Shown here: piece by piece, positions 18,011-31,329 of the stretch
Numbering within the stretch: position 1 is the first letter of the stretch
How the letters are laid out: each line of letters starts with the position of its first letter
Assembly: GCF_035083965.1 (NCBI RefSeq)
Contig: NC_089728.1
Location: forward strand, 21,222,955 to 21,286,954
Direction of reading: 5' to 3'
DNA length: 64,000 nt
Source of the DNA: Branchiostoma lanceolatum
Lineage: Eukaryota > Chordata > Leptocardii > Amphioxiformes > Branchiostomatidae
Notes under the pieces: model-generated
Seen by the model: only the letters and a program-made list of their open reading frames with translations
The model's database searches: none
What the model was told of the DNA's origin: nothing
Translations under genes and position numbers: made by a program

Positions 18011-19735
18011 TCTAACCTTGCTCTAAGTCACAAACGAGTGCGCAGTCTGTTTTGTTTAGCTATCCCCCCCTTTTATACAATGGAACAATCCACCGAACTC
18101 GTTCCCAAAATCTTGTTTTTAGAAGTTTGACACTTTTGCTAGTGCGCGGAAGAGAGCCGCTTGGCTATTTAAAAAATGGAGACCGGCCTGGGGGCCTCCT
18201 TAAGAGCAAAGGATTTAAGCCTGATGATGATGATAATGGTAGTAGATAGCTAGCTGCAGACCAACATGTAGTAAGGGTGTTCAGTCAATGTATGAATTGA
18301 ACCTTCTTCTAGAATAAAGTGAACCTTCTTCTAGAATAAAGTTGTTGATAGAAGTTATCATACAGCATATACTTCCTCGGAGCTGACTGGAAGGACCGCA
18401 TTCTTTCCCCTCCGCTATTAATCCTGATCAAAGACCAGAACGCTGCTGAAACATCCTGAGGTCCGCCCGTGTAGACAACTGCAGCTGTTCCTCTTCAACA
18501 GGAAAGAAGTAGGTTCTGAGATTTTTTGTTGTTCTTTCATTAATCGACGATGGACAGGATGAAAAGTTTTTCAAAGGTTTGATGCGGAAGAATTATTGCC
18601 TATTCTCGATTCCGTATGTTGCTAAAAAGGTTGAATAATTAGACAAGGGTTGGACAGATTTGTTATTTGTAACCAAAGTTGTACTACAATGGCTCTCCAC
18701 ATGCTCTGATGAAATATACCCCCTTTTTTGGACAATTTCTACCATTTTCAGTCCTGGTGTGTTACGCCGAATGGTGGTTATACCGCGCGACCCATTTAAA
18801 TTCAGATTCTGCTTCAAATGTTTCATTTTTTTCTAACTACGTGTTTTCTCCAGAAGCAGGACATTTTATAAGTAGAAGGACGGCCCCCACTGGAGGCCAG
18901 ACATGTACATCTATCGGCCATCAGCCGGTACTAAACAAGTTATGTTTTAGTCATTATCTATAAAGGTTACCCTTGACAAATCAATTCCCACGTTCTAAAA
19001 CGAAAGATGTTTATCTTGGTGGTACATTTCATCTGAAAATGGGGAAATTTAGGTTGTATTCATCCATATGGGACATAATAGTAGCTCCAGCTATCATTAC
19101 CTCCGGTTACCATATACGTCGGCCCACATGTCAGCATGGTTTGCCTCCGGCATTGATGATGATGATTGATGATGATGATTTTATTCAGTAAGAAACTCGC
19201 GGGTTACTTTGCAACATAATCCGAATTCCGTTCTTAGTACAAATGTGTTTCTACATACAAGCTTGCATTGGACGGCCAATGGATAGTGGATAACTGGAGC
19301 GGTAAATCATATCGTATTGACGCAGGTATCAGGGTGACCCAAATACTGCAAAATATAGACATGTTCAAGGTGGTTTTATGTTCGCGGTTTTCGCGGTGAC
19401 CTTTCAGCGCGAACTTAATATTCCCCCTAATCTTGACAATTTATACCATGTTTCAGGGTGTCACAGTATGTTTCCCCAAATGGCGTTTATATCGCTTGAT
19501 GAATTGACCGATTTAGATTCAGACCCTGCTTCAATTGCATAAACGTTTATTTTTTCTCTAGCTACAGTTCTTTCCAGTAGCAAGACATGTTATAAGTCGA
19601 ATGACGGCCCTCGTAGTAGGCCACATATTTACTCTTTTTAAAGAACAAAGGATCTTGAAAGAAACTACTGAAACGATTTTATCTTAAGCTACTTTCTATA
19701 AAGGTTGTTCTTGACCGACCAATTTCCACAAATCC
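18011..19735. other. Accessory region with diverged direct and inverted repeats
   Basis: No gene. The segment about 18725-18905 (TTCAGATTCTGCTTCAA, CCAGAAGCAGGACATTTTATA) recurs diverged at about 19435-19620 (TTCAGACCCTGCTTCAA, CCAGTAGCAAGACATGTTATA). GGCCTCCTTAAGAGCAAAGG near 18190 is inverted relative to TTGCTCTTAAGGAGGATCC near 19737. A 22-bp direct doublet (GAACCTTCTTCTAGAATAAA) is at 18300-18343. These look like remains of one large unrecognised element. Confidence 0.45.
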
Positions 19736-19778
19736 CTTGCTCTTAAGGAGGATCCCAGGTGCCCCCTTACCAGGCCCA

Positions 19779-19985
19779 GGTATAATCGACGACCGTGGAT
19801 TGATGAACTCCACGGCCGCGCAATTCATCAGTAGGGTGATGAACTCCACGGCCGTGGAATTCGTCGATTTAGTGATGAACTCCACGATCATTCCGAGACG
19901 ATTTAGTGATGAACTCAACGGTAATGCCATCACTAATAGCAGCGATTCGCCGTGGAATTCATCGATTAAGTGATGAACTCCACTT
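19779..19985. repeat. CCACGGCCGTGG cluster at the left edge of satellite array 1
   Basis: Several copies of GATGAACTCCACGGCCG and TTTAGTGATGAACTCAACGG form a tandem, self-complementary cluster. An inverted relative is at 35870-36010, directly beyond the second satellite array. Confidence 0.6.
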
Positions 19986-21625
19986 TATATACCAATAACA
20001 CAGGTCTAAAAGTCTATCTCTTTACCAGAATTTTCAAACGTTACATTCAAACGATAGGGCACTTGGAAGGTATTAGAAGAATGAAGACCGCTTTATTATC
20101 TCATTCATGGTTACGGAGTTATATCTAACCAAAGTGTCCCCTTCCCACTTTCATCCATACTTAAGCATTATAGGCCAATTACATGGGTCTAAAAATCAAT
20201 CCCTTTACCAGAATTTTCAAACTTTACATTCAAACGGTAGGGCACTTGGTAGGTATTGGAGGAATGAAGCCCCTTTATTATCTCATTCATGGTTATATAG
20301 TTATAGCTCACCAAAGTTACGCCTATACTTTAGCATTATAGGGCAATGACACAGGTCTAAAGATCATTCCCTTTACCAGAATTTTCAAACTTTACATTCA
20401 AACGATAGGGCAAATGGTAGGTATTAGTGGAATGAAGCCGCTTTATTTCCTCATTCATGGTTACGGAGTTATAGCTGACGGTGCTGTTCCGCCCCCCCCC
20501 CCCCTCCCCATACTTAAAGCATTATATACCAATGGCACGCCACTAAAATTCAATCTCTTTATCGGAATGTTCAAACTTTACATTCAAACGATAGGGCACT
20601 TGGCGGGTATTTGAGGAAATGAAACCGCTTTACTTTCTCATTCATGGTTACGAAGTAATAGCTGACCAAAGTTACGCCCCCTACCCCATACTTAAAGCAT
20701 TTTAGACCAATTGCACAGGTCTAAAAATCAACCTCTTTATCAGAATGTTCACTCTTTACATTCAAACGATAGGGCACTTGGCGGGTATTTGAGGAAATGA
20801 AACCGCTCTACTTTCTCATTCATGGTTACGAAGTAATAGCTGACCAAAGTTACGCCCCCCACCCCATACTTAAAGCATTATAGACCAATTGCACAGGTCT
20901 AAAAATCAATCTTTTTATCGGAATGTTCAAACTTTACTTTCAAACGATAGGGCACTTGGCGGGTATTTGAGGAAATGAAACCGCTTTACTTTCTCATTCA
21001 TGGTTACGAAGTAATAGTATAGCTGACCAAAGTTACGCCCCCCACCCCATACTTAAAGCATTATAGACCAATTAATTGCACAGGTCTAAAAATCAATCTC
21101 TTTATCGGAATGTTCAAACTTTACATTCAAACGATAGGGCACTTGGCGGGTATTTGAGGAAATGAAACCGCTTTACTTTCTCATTCATGGTTACGAAGTA
21201 ATAGCTGACCAAAGTTACGCCCCCCACCCACCCCATACTTAAAGCATTATAGACGAATTGCACCGGTCTAAAATTCAATCCCTTTATTGGAATTTTCAAA
21301 CTTTACATTCAAACGATAGGGCACTTGGTGGGTATTTGAGGAAATGATACTGCTTTACTTTCTCATTCATGGTTACGAAGTAATAGCTGACCAAAGTTAC
21401 GCCCCCCACCCACCCCATACTTAAAGCATTATAGACGAATTGCATCGGTCTAAAATTCAATCTCTTTATTGGAATTTTCAAACTTTACATTCAAACGATA
21501 GGGCACTTGGTGGGTATTTGAGGATATGATACCGCTTTATTTTCTCATTCATGGTTACGAAGTAATAGCTGACCAAAGTTACGCCCCCCACCCACCCCAT
21601 ACTTAAAGCATTATACGCGAATTGC
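19985..21625. repeat. Satellite array 1, ~182-bp unit, nine copies
   Basis: Nine tandem copies of a 168-186 bp unit containing AACGATAGGGCACTTGG, CTCATTCATGGTTACG, TAGCTGACCAAAGTTACGCC and CCCCATACTTAAAGCATTAT. Left copies are more diverged; the right copies differ by few bases, which suggests recent amplification there. The open frames of about 61 codons on the minus strand are repeat artefacts. The same unit in the same orientation makes up array 2 at 34480-35575. Confidence 0.93.
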
Positions 21626-23480
21626 ACCGCACGCCGGTTTCAGAACGCGATTTTCGAACATTTAGTTTCCAGGGAACGAGACGAAATTTAGTGGAACGAG
21701 AGTGGCGTTGCTAAGGGCAACGTCAAGATGGCCTTCTAGCGGCACCTTGGAAAATGTGTGTTGCATCGCAAATAAAGCTCATTTCTTGCAATACGCTTTA
21801 TCTGAGTTGCCTGCTTTTGATTGCCGCATCTTAGTAGAAGCTTGTTTAACATATTAAAACTAGGTTTTTACATATTTTCATACGTCTTGGTGATATCAAA
21901 TCATGTGCTTATTTTCATCCAGCGCGGTGAATTACGTAATTGATATGAACATGACCATCCAAGAAATTGTTTATTTGTATTGTTCTGCAAGTTTAGCCGT
22001 TAAATTACATGGACTTTTTGAATGAATAGTATGCTACTTTACAGTTTTATGGCGGTCTGTTGTGTGTGACACTTTTTTTAAGCACGGAAAACCGCGCTAG
22101 CCGTGGGGGCGTTACGGAAGGGTAGAACCCCTATAAGAACGCCAAGTCGCAGGCGGCGGTGGCTGGCCCACGTAGTTAATAGTAGATTTACGAAACTTTT
22201 AAAGGTTTTGCGGACTGTCAGTTCAAAGTTACTGTATTAGGCTGCCAAGACTTTGCATATGGCCTCCTAAAACTTAAGAGTTGACTATTTCTAGTGACAA
22301 ATCAAATACGCATCCGTTGACTATGGTGGAACAATCTTCTAGCCACTTTGGTCAGGAGTAAAGTGACTAAAACACAGGGCAAATGGACAATGAACTGTTG
22401 TACAGATATGATTTGTCTTTATCATTGTGATGATTCAATATAGACAAAAATAACAACAAGACGAAAGGACACTGAATACAATAACGAGTTTTATTTGCAA
22501 GTTCTTATGCCTGAGGGCTAATTGCAACATGAAACAATACAAAGAAAACATTGCAAGTTAACAATGGTGATAAGTGGTACTTCATATTTTACATTGCTGT
22601 CACCTCTATATCAGAAATCATTCCATTGATACAGAAAAATATTACATCATAATAGATATATCATCAAGTTGGAATGCTAAGAGATTTCAAAGTACTTCTG
22701 TCAAAAAGATAACTCATTTCACACTTTAATACAAGAACATCTATTTCAACAACATTTCATTATAAGACATGTATCAAAATAGGCATTTTCTTATGTGAAC
22801 ATTTTGGAGCAAACCGTATTGTACCATGGTAATGAAGGTAAGAAAGTCAATAACGGGATGTTACGTCAAAAACAGCAAGTCATTGAGCAGTACTTGAATC
22901 CTGCTTGAATGTAGTACAACAATGGGGGACAGAAGGTGCAGCTTGCACATGAACTTTAGCTGGTACCGCGAGCTGATCTGCAAGACCTGCTGAAGACTGT
23001 GCCAAATTCCAAATCGGATCAGATCAGATCAGAAGTCATGATGGTCACCTGTTGATGGCCCAGGTTGACCTAAACATGACATAGGGGCAGACAAGGGAAA
23101 TAAAGAGATGAAATTTACCTTCAGCTCATATAACCAATGGAACAATTAAATCAAAATACTTGGTATGAATAAACAAAAACACATGACAGTTGTATTTGGA
23201 CTCTGTGAGACACACAGACCAGCTTGAATTAGTTATAAACAGCCATCGAATGAAATCAACATAGTCTAAACATTATCCCAGACCCCTTTTTACTGATTAC
23301 CACAAAACAGTTGTGAAAAATCTATGAACACATATGAACAGGTCTGCTCTGATACAAAGAACTTAAATACCAACTGTGGTCTGTAACACTCACATATGCT
23401 GTACTGTACAATCATATTCTTTGTTATATTTTTAAAAAAACAGTCTGAACCCTAGGTTGATACTTCAGGGAATGGCACTT
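21626..23480. other. Unique-looking AT-rich sequence, no gene recognised
   Basis: A minus-strand AATAAA (plus TTTATT near 22489) could be a poly(A) signal for an unidentified minus-strand transcript. No coding frame with family motifs was found. Confidence 0.3.
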
Positions 23481-24655
23481 ATTATGTTTAGCCATACCTA
23501 GTATGGCTAAACATATTGTTTTTATGTTTAGCCATACCTAGTATGGCTCAACATATTGTTTTTGTTCACGTTCTTCTTCTTCTCCTCCTGCCAAATCTTC
23601 AAATGGAATCTACTCCGTCAGTTTTGGGCCAAACGACCTGAAATTTGGCATGTAGGTAAAGATGGCAAATACCCTTAGGTGATTTTTCATTTGTTTCGAA
23701 ACAGGCCTTAAAATCATTTTTATGGAGGTTTTTTGGGGCATTTTTAGACAATTTTTATATTTTGGGCTCCTGTGCCCTGGTATTGCAAGCAAGTGACCTG
23801 AAATTCGGTACAAGGGTGCCTTGAACATGTCCCTACAGGACTTCAATCACATTTCTGGTGTACATCACTTCAGAATGCTTCATTTTGGGGACTTTTGGAC
23901 CCATTTTCAGACCAAAAACAGGCCAAAAGTGGTATCCACGTTCCATGTTCTATTTGCTGCTGGCCAAGGAATCCATGTTCTATCTAAGGATCCCCGCGTT
24001 CCATTTGCTACTGGCCAAAGAACACTGTTCTATTTAGGTTAACTGAGGTCATATTGCAGGAACACACGCAAGCCTTTGCAGTAAGAAGCTCTTGGGGTCT
24101 CGCAGAACTTGTAGAGAGAGTTTTTGTACGGGTGATTTTGGAACAGTCCATTTATGCATCAGGAGGGAGATTGTCGAAGTATAATGCTCTCGCAAATGTT
24201 GCCTTTCTACATGCAGTTAATATTTCGATTTGCCCAGGTGTCATTTTGGGACATCCCACTTCTTGCATGGGGAGGAGTATGGCTAAACATGCTGTATTTG
24301 CTCAGGGGCAAATGACGGCCTTTCTAGTTACTCATGTTTCTTCTCCTCCTCCTCCTGTCAAATCTTCAAATGGATTCATCTCTGTCATTTTTTGACCAAA
24401 TGACCTGAAATTTGGTACAGAGGTAATGTAGGCAAAAACCAATGTGCGTTCTTTTCCTTTTTTTTGATATTGACCTTGAAAGTGATTTTATTGAGGTTTT
24501 TAGGCTATTTTTAGCATATCGTGGCCTCCTGCGCCCTGGTATTTCAACCGAATGACCTGAAATTTGCTGTATATGTGGCTTGAACAAATATTTAAAGGAC
24601 TACATTCCCATTTTTGGCATACGTATATTCAAAACGATTTATTTTGGGCTTTCTT
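23481..24655. repeat. Two diverged direct copies of a ~250-bp module
   Basis: The segment about 23580-23840 (CAAATCTTCAAATGG, GACCTGAAATTTGG, TGCCCTGGTATT) recurs at about 24350-24600. A palindromic doublet (GTTTAGCCATACCTAG then TATGGCTAAAC) is repeated twice at 23484-23550. The module TTGCATGGGGAGGAGTATGG (near 24262) recurs at about 31750. Family not recognised. Confidence 0.6.
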
Positions 24656-24661
24656 GACAAT

Positions 24662-27600
24662 CACTGCACGAAATGGCCTCGTTTCCCGGCGTATACGTAC
24701 CGGTATTTTTCTGTATTTGTGTCGGATACTGACGGATACTGACGGATACATGCGGATTCGTGTAAGATATCCGACAATTTCCGCACCGGTATATGGAATA
24801 TTTCCGGAAGAATCCGAAAGTAAGGTATTTTCGACGAATACGGAGCCGTACACTGCACGGAAATGCCACCGATCCTGACGGATACGAACAGGAAATTTTC
24901 TGTATTTTTGGTGGATACTGACGGATACAGGCGGATCCAACCTGACGGATCCGACTAAATGCGCACTGGGATATGGAATATTTCCGGAAGAATCCGAAAG
25001 TAAGGTATTTTCGACGAATACGGAGCCGTACACTGTACGGAAATGCCACAGATCCTGACGGATGCGTACAGGGATTTTTCTGTATTTTTGGCGGATACTG
25101 ACGGATACTGACGAATCCAACCTAACGGATCCGAAAATTTCCGCACCGGGATCGGGAATATTTCCGGAGGAATCCGAAAATGAGGTATTTTCGACGGATA
25201 CGGAGCCGTACACTGTACGGAAATGCCAGAGATCCTGACGGATACGAACAGGAAGTTTTTGGTATTTTTTAAAAGAAAATTGCGGATACTAACGGATACA
25301 AGCGGACTGTGATCCGGAACCTCAGATCCGGAGGAATACAAAAATAGGAATTTTCGACGGATATGGGGCCGTACATTGCACGAAATTGCCCAAGATCCTG
25401 ACAGATACGTACAGTATGTATTTGCCACGGATACAGACTGATCCAACATACAGACTTTCTACAATCTTTGACATATTGTGACTCTGAATATGTTTGTATT
25501 TGCCACGAATATGTACAAATCAAACACACAAGGTTTGATAGAATGGTTGATTATTCATAAATACGCGTGCATTCTTAATTTAACGATACCCAAAACATTA
25601 TTATTCAATGACAGGAAGTTTTGGGAAAGCCTGAATGTAACATCATTTCATATTTCAACATATATGCATTTCTAAGTTCAAAAACTATCAAATACAATAC
25701 GGAAGTTCTATGTGGCTAAATAATCCATTTCGTTTAAGACAGGCCGAGGGACATCCACATACTCAAAGCACCTCTGCATATGCAGGTTAATGTCGGTAAA
25801 TTGGGGTTGTGTAAGCACAATTGTTATAAAATGTATTACAATTAACAACCATCACATCATGGTGGTAATATTTACTGCCGTATAGTGCACTTATAGTGCA
25901 CTTGGACCAAAAATGTTCTACATATTCTACTAAAGTAATGAAAGCCTTATTTGTGGCCAGTTCTTCGTCTAAAAGATATCAGATACAAATAATTTCAAAT
26001 ACAGAGGTTGAAAATAGAAACTTCAAAGTAACATTATACTGTCTGAAAAACTCCCATGATGACACGCCACATTTTACACGTAAGTAGTATATGCCGTGGA
26101 ACTGCATGTGTATAATCGTCCTCTCCCCATTCTATGACTACATCTGAGTTCACTTCTTCCATGCACTCTTGGTAAGGTACAGGCAAGGCTGATTTCTTCT
26201 GTATCTAGCATGTTGGACTCAGCTTGGAGTTCATCTTGTGATGAACCAGTTCCTATATGATAAAACCAAATGATGAATAAATATCAATTCACATACTTAG
26301 TATTTAAGTAACATGTCACATGATTTTGACATAACTGTGATCAAGGAGGTTATATAGACTATATAACCTCCTTGCTGTGATGGGCTTCGTTTCATCACAG
26401 CAGCTAACAAAAAAACAAGGGACAATGGGTATCCATCATGCCTGTCTCAGCTAACATTGAAGTGTACCGATGATGGACTTAAGCCTTACCGAAGGAGCCT
26501 GAGGTACTCTGAGCATCTGACAGCTGATTGCTTTGTTCCAAGCCAAGCTAAGGTCCTCACAACATGTGCTGCATTTGTGAAGGAAGTATCTGCCGATGCT
26601 GTATAGGATATATATATAAAGGGAATCAATGACAAATATTAAACATATCACATAATCACATTTGTAAAAAATGATTCTGGCATCGTTTAATTGAATACGT
26701 AAAACTTACATTCATAACTTGAATATGATATTGGTCAAACATGTACAGCTACAACTTAATGCAATAATCACTGAAACACACTACTACCTCCACATAAGTT
26801 CCAGCTCACTATCCACAAACTGTGGGACCTTTGTGGGACAAATACTTATGACATTCTCTTCCGTTACAGGATATCTTTAATTATCTTTCCCTCATTATGA
26901 TTTGCAGTTCGGCATCCACTTTGTTAATTTACTTACTGTTATCATGGCTTGCTGTTTGCATCCTCTTTGTTATTTACTTTGAAAAGATTTTGTTACTTTA
27001 TTCAGCCATGACCTCTGACCATCCCCACGTTTCATTTTAATTTCAGTTTTGAGTTAATGTTGTATGCGTTATGTTATATTTTGATTTAAACTCACACCTT
27101 TGTTATGTTGGTTTTACTTTCATGTACATTTGTTCTGTTTCATTGTTTTGGACTCCAGGAAGAATAGATTTACAATGTACAATCTAATGGAGATCTCAAT
27201 AAACAAACAAACAAACAATCAATCGCTTGCTATGTTGTATCTGAAACGTTAACCAGACACAAATGTCTGTTGACCATTGGTAAGAACGAACAAATTGAAA
27301 GCTATAAATTTTCTAGATCCTAACGGTGTAGAAGTGCAGGTCGACAGGACAATTCTTAATGTCATGCAAATGCGATGATATGTCAAGCCACAATAGGAGG
27401 ATAACTGACGTTCAAACTAGTTAGAAACAGGAATTTTCCAATTTGTACTTACCAAAGGGCAGTCCCTCTAAATGATGAATCGACTCCCTACCAACTTTAC
27501 AAAGGGGAGGGGGGCCGCGACGAATATTGCATGCACGAAGAAGACTACTTCGCAATGCCGCGCGTTTGAGTTTACACCGAATCCCCTTCGACTCTCAAGT

Positions 27601-28542
27601 CACTAAAAATCACTGGTCGACCATGGTAGACTCTGACGATGCCATGTTAAGCACAGAGAGTGATGAAACGCCGTTCTTGTCTCTGTGCTGTTCACCGACA
27701 AAACCGTTTCTCGCGCCTGACGTCATGACACGCAGTGTCTTGTGGGAGATTGGACACGAATCCGTATTCCGGATACGTCAGGATTTGTCGGAATTGTTGG
27801 ATCTGAGGTGCATCGGATCCAATCGGAAACGTTCCGTATCTGCTATGATGCACGGTTGCGGATCCGCTGGATTTTTCAGGATCTGAGATCATGCCGTGCA
27901 GTGTGTATTTGTTGGTTAGGATCCGAAGCAACTACCGACAAACAAACAATCCGATTATCTCTGCCATATTGACAAATATCTGAAAACCAAGGATCCGCGC
28001 AAATATCCTCAGGTATCCGAGGCGCATCACGGATCCAGACGTATACGGCGTCGGAATTGCCGGATCTGAGCTGTACCTGGTATTTGTCTGAATTTGCTCG
28101 GAAACGTTCCGTATCTGTACCCGAAACGTATGAAGGATCCAGACGTATACGTCGCCGGAATTGTCGGATCTGAGGTGCATCGGATTCAATCGGAAACGTT
28201 CCGTGTCTGCTATAATGCGTAATTCCGGATCTGCTGGATTCGTCAGGAAATGAGATCATGCCGTGCCGTGTGTATTTATTCGTCAGGATCCGAAACAACT
28301 ACCGACATACAAACAATCCGAACATTCCATATATAAAAAAACGAGGGATCCGCACAAATATTTTCGGGTATCCGAGGCGCATCACGGATCCAGAGGAATA
28401 CGGCGTCGGAATTGGTCGGATCTGCGGGCACCTTAGTATCCGAGCAGTGAACTGGGATTTTTCCGGATTCGCTCGGAAACGCCATGAGGCCCGATTCCGG
28501 ATACGTCGGATCCGTCAGGATACGTGGCCATTTCGTGCAGTG
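24662..28542. mobile_element. CACTA-like (EnSpm) element with subterminal repeats, 3.9 kb
   Basis: The termini are CACTGCACGAAATGGCC at 24662 and GGCCATTTCGTGCAGTG ending at 28542, perfect inverted repeats. AAT flanks both ends (24659-24661 and 28543-28545), a 3-bp target duplication. CACTR termini, a 3-bp duplication and repeat-rich subterminal zones are hallmarks of the CACTA superfamily. The left zone (24662-25450) holds about four copies of a ~180-bp unit rich in GACGGATAC and GGATCCG. The right zone (27760-28542) holds two copies of a ~355-bp unit of the same motif family. No transposase was found in the 2.3-kb interior; see the putative gene at 26232-27600. Confidence 0.78.
26232..27600 (-). 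CDS. Putative three-exon frame inside the CACTA-like element
   Basis: Minus strand. Exon 1 is open from about 27595 to 27453 (donor TTTG then GTAAGTAC), exon 2 is 26490-26598 (acceptor CCTATACAG, donor TTCG then GTAAGG), and exon 3 starts at 26252 (acceptor CATATAG) and stops at about 26232. Phases agree at both junctions, giving about 90 codons including REIHH-like RESIHHLEGLPF, then SADTSFTNAAHVVRTLAWLG. No start codon is visible in this frame, so the 5' end is not defined. No family is recognised. It could be a remnant of an element-encoded gene, a captured host fragment, or chance. Confidence 0.25.
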
Positions 28543-28989
28543 AATATTTGCCACTTCTGTCACTTTCAATACTACATATGACCTAAAGGTCATTGACCCC
28601 AAGTGCCTTGCACCTGGCCTTGCATGCCTGTGAGCCTTGCGACCACCTGATTGGTCAATTGGGTTAATCTAATTATCTTGCATTCCTGGCGCAGGTGTGC
28701 TAGTATTCATGCCAAATATGGTATGGGAATTCCTAGGACATGTGATTACATGGCTTTGTTCACTCTTTTTTTAACAAAGATACACATCTCCAGTTCCTAT
28801 GTATTAAACCAAAATAATGTGAAATCTGGTATGTGTCTGCCTTGGTCATGTACACAGGCCCTCATTCAAATGTTTGGCATACAGCCTTTCAAAACGATTT
28901 TTTAAACAAAGAATTTTTTCGTTTCGTTATTTTCAACCCAAAGTACATTCAAACAAAGGGGTGTCACATTTTTATATTTCACCCATACT

Positions 28990-31324
28990 AATTCCACGTC
29001 ACCGAGAGGGTGTTTGTTGCCTTTTGTTGTAACATTTTCGAAACCTTTGCAACAACCTAACTGATATGAGTAAATGTTTAGAACAGTTTCGAACCTTTGT
29101 TTGACTTTCGAAATATTTTCTACTGCGTTCCAGCATGTTAGAAACATTTCAATCGGCGGGTACAATATTGCTATAAGTTTCGAAACTATCACAATATAGA
29201 TTCATCTTTTGTTCGTACAGTTTCGAACATTGGTTAAATGAGCCATACGAAAGCAATCTACACGTCCCTGCTAAGTAGCTGATAGCACCTAATGATAGAC
29301 CAATAAAGACGCCCCACCGCGAGAAGCCTGGCAGGCGATCGTAGGTGTTTTGTTTACTTTCGCGGTATCAAAAATTTCCACGTGAAGAGCGCGGTTGGGT
29401 ACTCCCAAAATCCTACTACGCCGGACAGAAAAGTTTCCATTAAATTTGTTAGAAATCTTGAATAGATCTAGTTTTCTATTGTTAAAAATCCGTTTCAAGG
29501 AAACACGACACACACCACGCTATCGGCACGGTACGGGAGTGTCGCCAGCCGAACAAATCCCCCGCCGCTCACGTTAACCCGCACCCGTTGTTTACGTTTG
29601 GAACTGAGGTGAGCTGAGAAACACAACGCTCGTTCAAACCTTACTACTAGTACCGTTGACTGTCACGCCCTTCGAAGCGGTAAAACTACAGTCCGAAGAT
29701 TTCTGTGTGTCCTTCAACAACTACAGATAATCGAAGACTCGTCACGGCATGGCTAGCACAACAAAACAACGAGCGCGCTCAGCTTCTGTACATATCGCCT
29801 CGGCAAAGTTTGGCGACAAGCTGGAAGTTTGCTTACGAGGAGGAAAGACCGGACATAAACATTTAACGTGATTATCGGGAAAACACCATGTTCCGTTAAA
29901 CTGAGTGGTTAAACTGCAGTTTAGGAAATTTTATAACAGAAAATAAGTTAAATCAATGATTTTGTGAATGTTTATTTTAGCATTAGTTATTCCAGATATT
30001 TTCAAACTCCAAATTCTTCAACACAATACGGGAGATCGTTTCTCCTCAGACTGGCGCGACACTCCTGTCAAAATTGATTGATGATCTCCCTCTGCCGCCG
30101 ACTTCATACATGATCAAAGGCGGGTGGTAGGGGGTGCGCGGGGAAACTTGAATATATAATGTAGTGAAGTGTTGCACAAGGAATTCTCACGCTGAGGGGT
30201 ACATGAAATAATGCTTACAAAATAGACCTCTATGAATCGGGCTACATTCAGCAATGGTAAACGGATTCGGGGCATGCCGCGCAAAACACACGGTCTCACT
30301 GGGGACAGGCGTTTTGGTCCCGCACGTTGTCGCAGCGGTGCGTCGCCGCTACGCGATCGAAAGCACACCGCTGTCTGTCTCGGACCAACACGCGTCTCCC
30401 GTGATGTGTAGCGTCCACCAGGCCTTCCTACATGTCCTACGTACGGGCGTATGGATCGTAGAATTCGGCAAAAAAGGAATGATTAGGCCAGTAGAGTCAG
30501 TCCCCGGTAAGGTCAATGATTCGCCCGTTTGCGCTAGCTTAAATGAATGTACCCTCTGGTGGCCAAACTTCACTGACAAACTTTCTCCCTATTATCATCA
30601 TGAGCTTGCGTTAGTCTGGTACTAGTGACTATTATGTGCCGGGAATGTTTATCTATCGCACGCCTTGGAAGGAAGTTCAACCATGATAAATGGTCGGCCG
30701 TTGCGAAAATTTGGAATCCCATGCTGTTGATTTTCGTGATTGAATCTGTAAGAAAATATATTTTCATGTCGTTCATGTTTTTGGGACGGACGGCGGGACG
30801 GGGTGAATTTTTTCTATCATAACATTTTCGTCCCGTTAGTAATGCAAATCGAATCGTGTTGCACACGAGGCAAAAGACTAAAAACGTGGGTCTTGTGGAG
30901 TGTTTTGGAGCGGGAAAATGCCGGATATTAGCGGTGCCGAACAGTGTACATCGTCGCGCGCGGGTGACGCTCCGTCAAAACAAATCCGCTGGTGGTCTAG
31001 CGCGGCCACCGAAAATAGACGGAAACACACAGGAGGACTTAGCACCTTCGTTTATGGGGGCAATTGTGAAAATCTTTTGTTACAAATTGTTCGAACATTG
31101 AAACATTTGGATAGATGGTTTGAAACTGTTCTAAATAAAGAGATTTTTGTGTAGTTACGTTCGAAATGTTTCCAACGTATGTGAAATAAGTTCAAACATG
31201 TTATAAGTTTCAATTCTAATTGTTTGAACACTTTAGAACTATTGTGACTTAGACATTCTTTTAATCAAAATAGTTCAAACATATTACAAATATTATATTA
31301 AAACCCTCTCGGTGACTTGGAATT
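28990..31324. mobile_element. 2.3-kb inverted-repeat element with TTCGAA-rich ends
   Basis: Ends AATTCCACGTCACCGAGAGG (28990) and CCTCTCGGTGACTTGGAATT (to 31324) are inverted. Both ends carry many spaced variants of GTTTCGAAC (left about 29030-29240, right about 31085-31290), a subterminal motif array. The interior is GC-richer and has short open frames with no recognised domain. I see no clear target duplication. It contains the nested TAGC element at 30409-30631. Confidence 0.7.
30409..30631. mobile_element. Diverged TAGCCTC-family element, nested
   Basis: The left end is TAGCGTCCACCAGG and the right end GTCTGGTACTAGTGACTA. The interior shares GTAGAATTC, AAAAAGGAAT and CCAGTAGAGTCAGTCC with the copy at 51020-51167. 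The 9-bp target duplication is not clean here. Confidence 0.6.
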
Positions 31325-31329
31325 GACTC

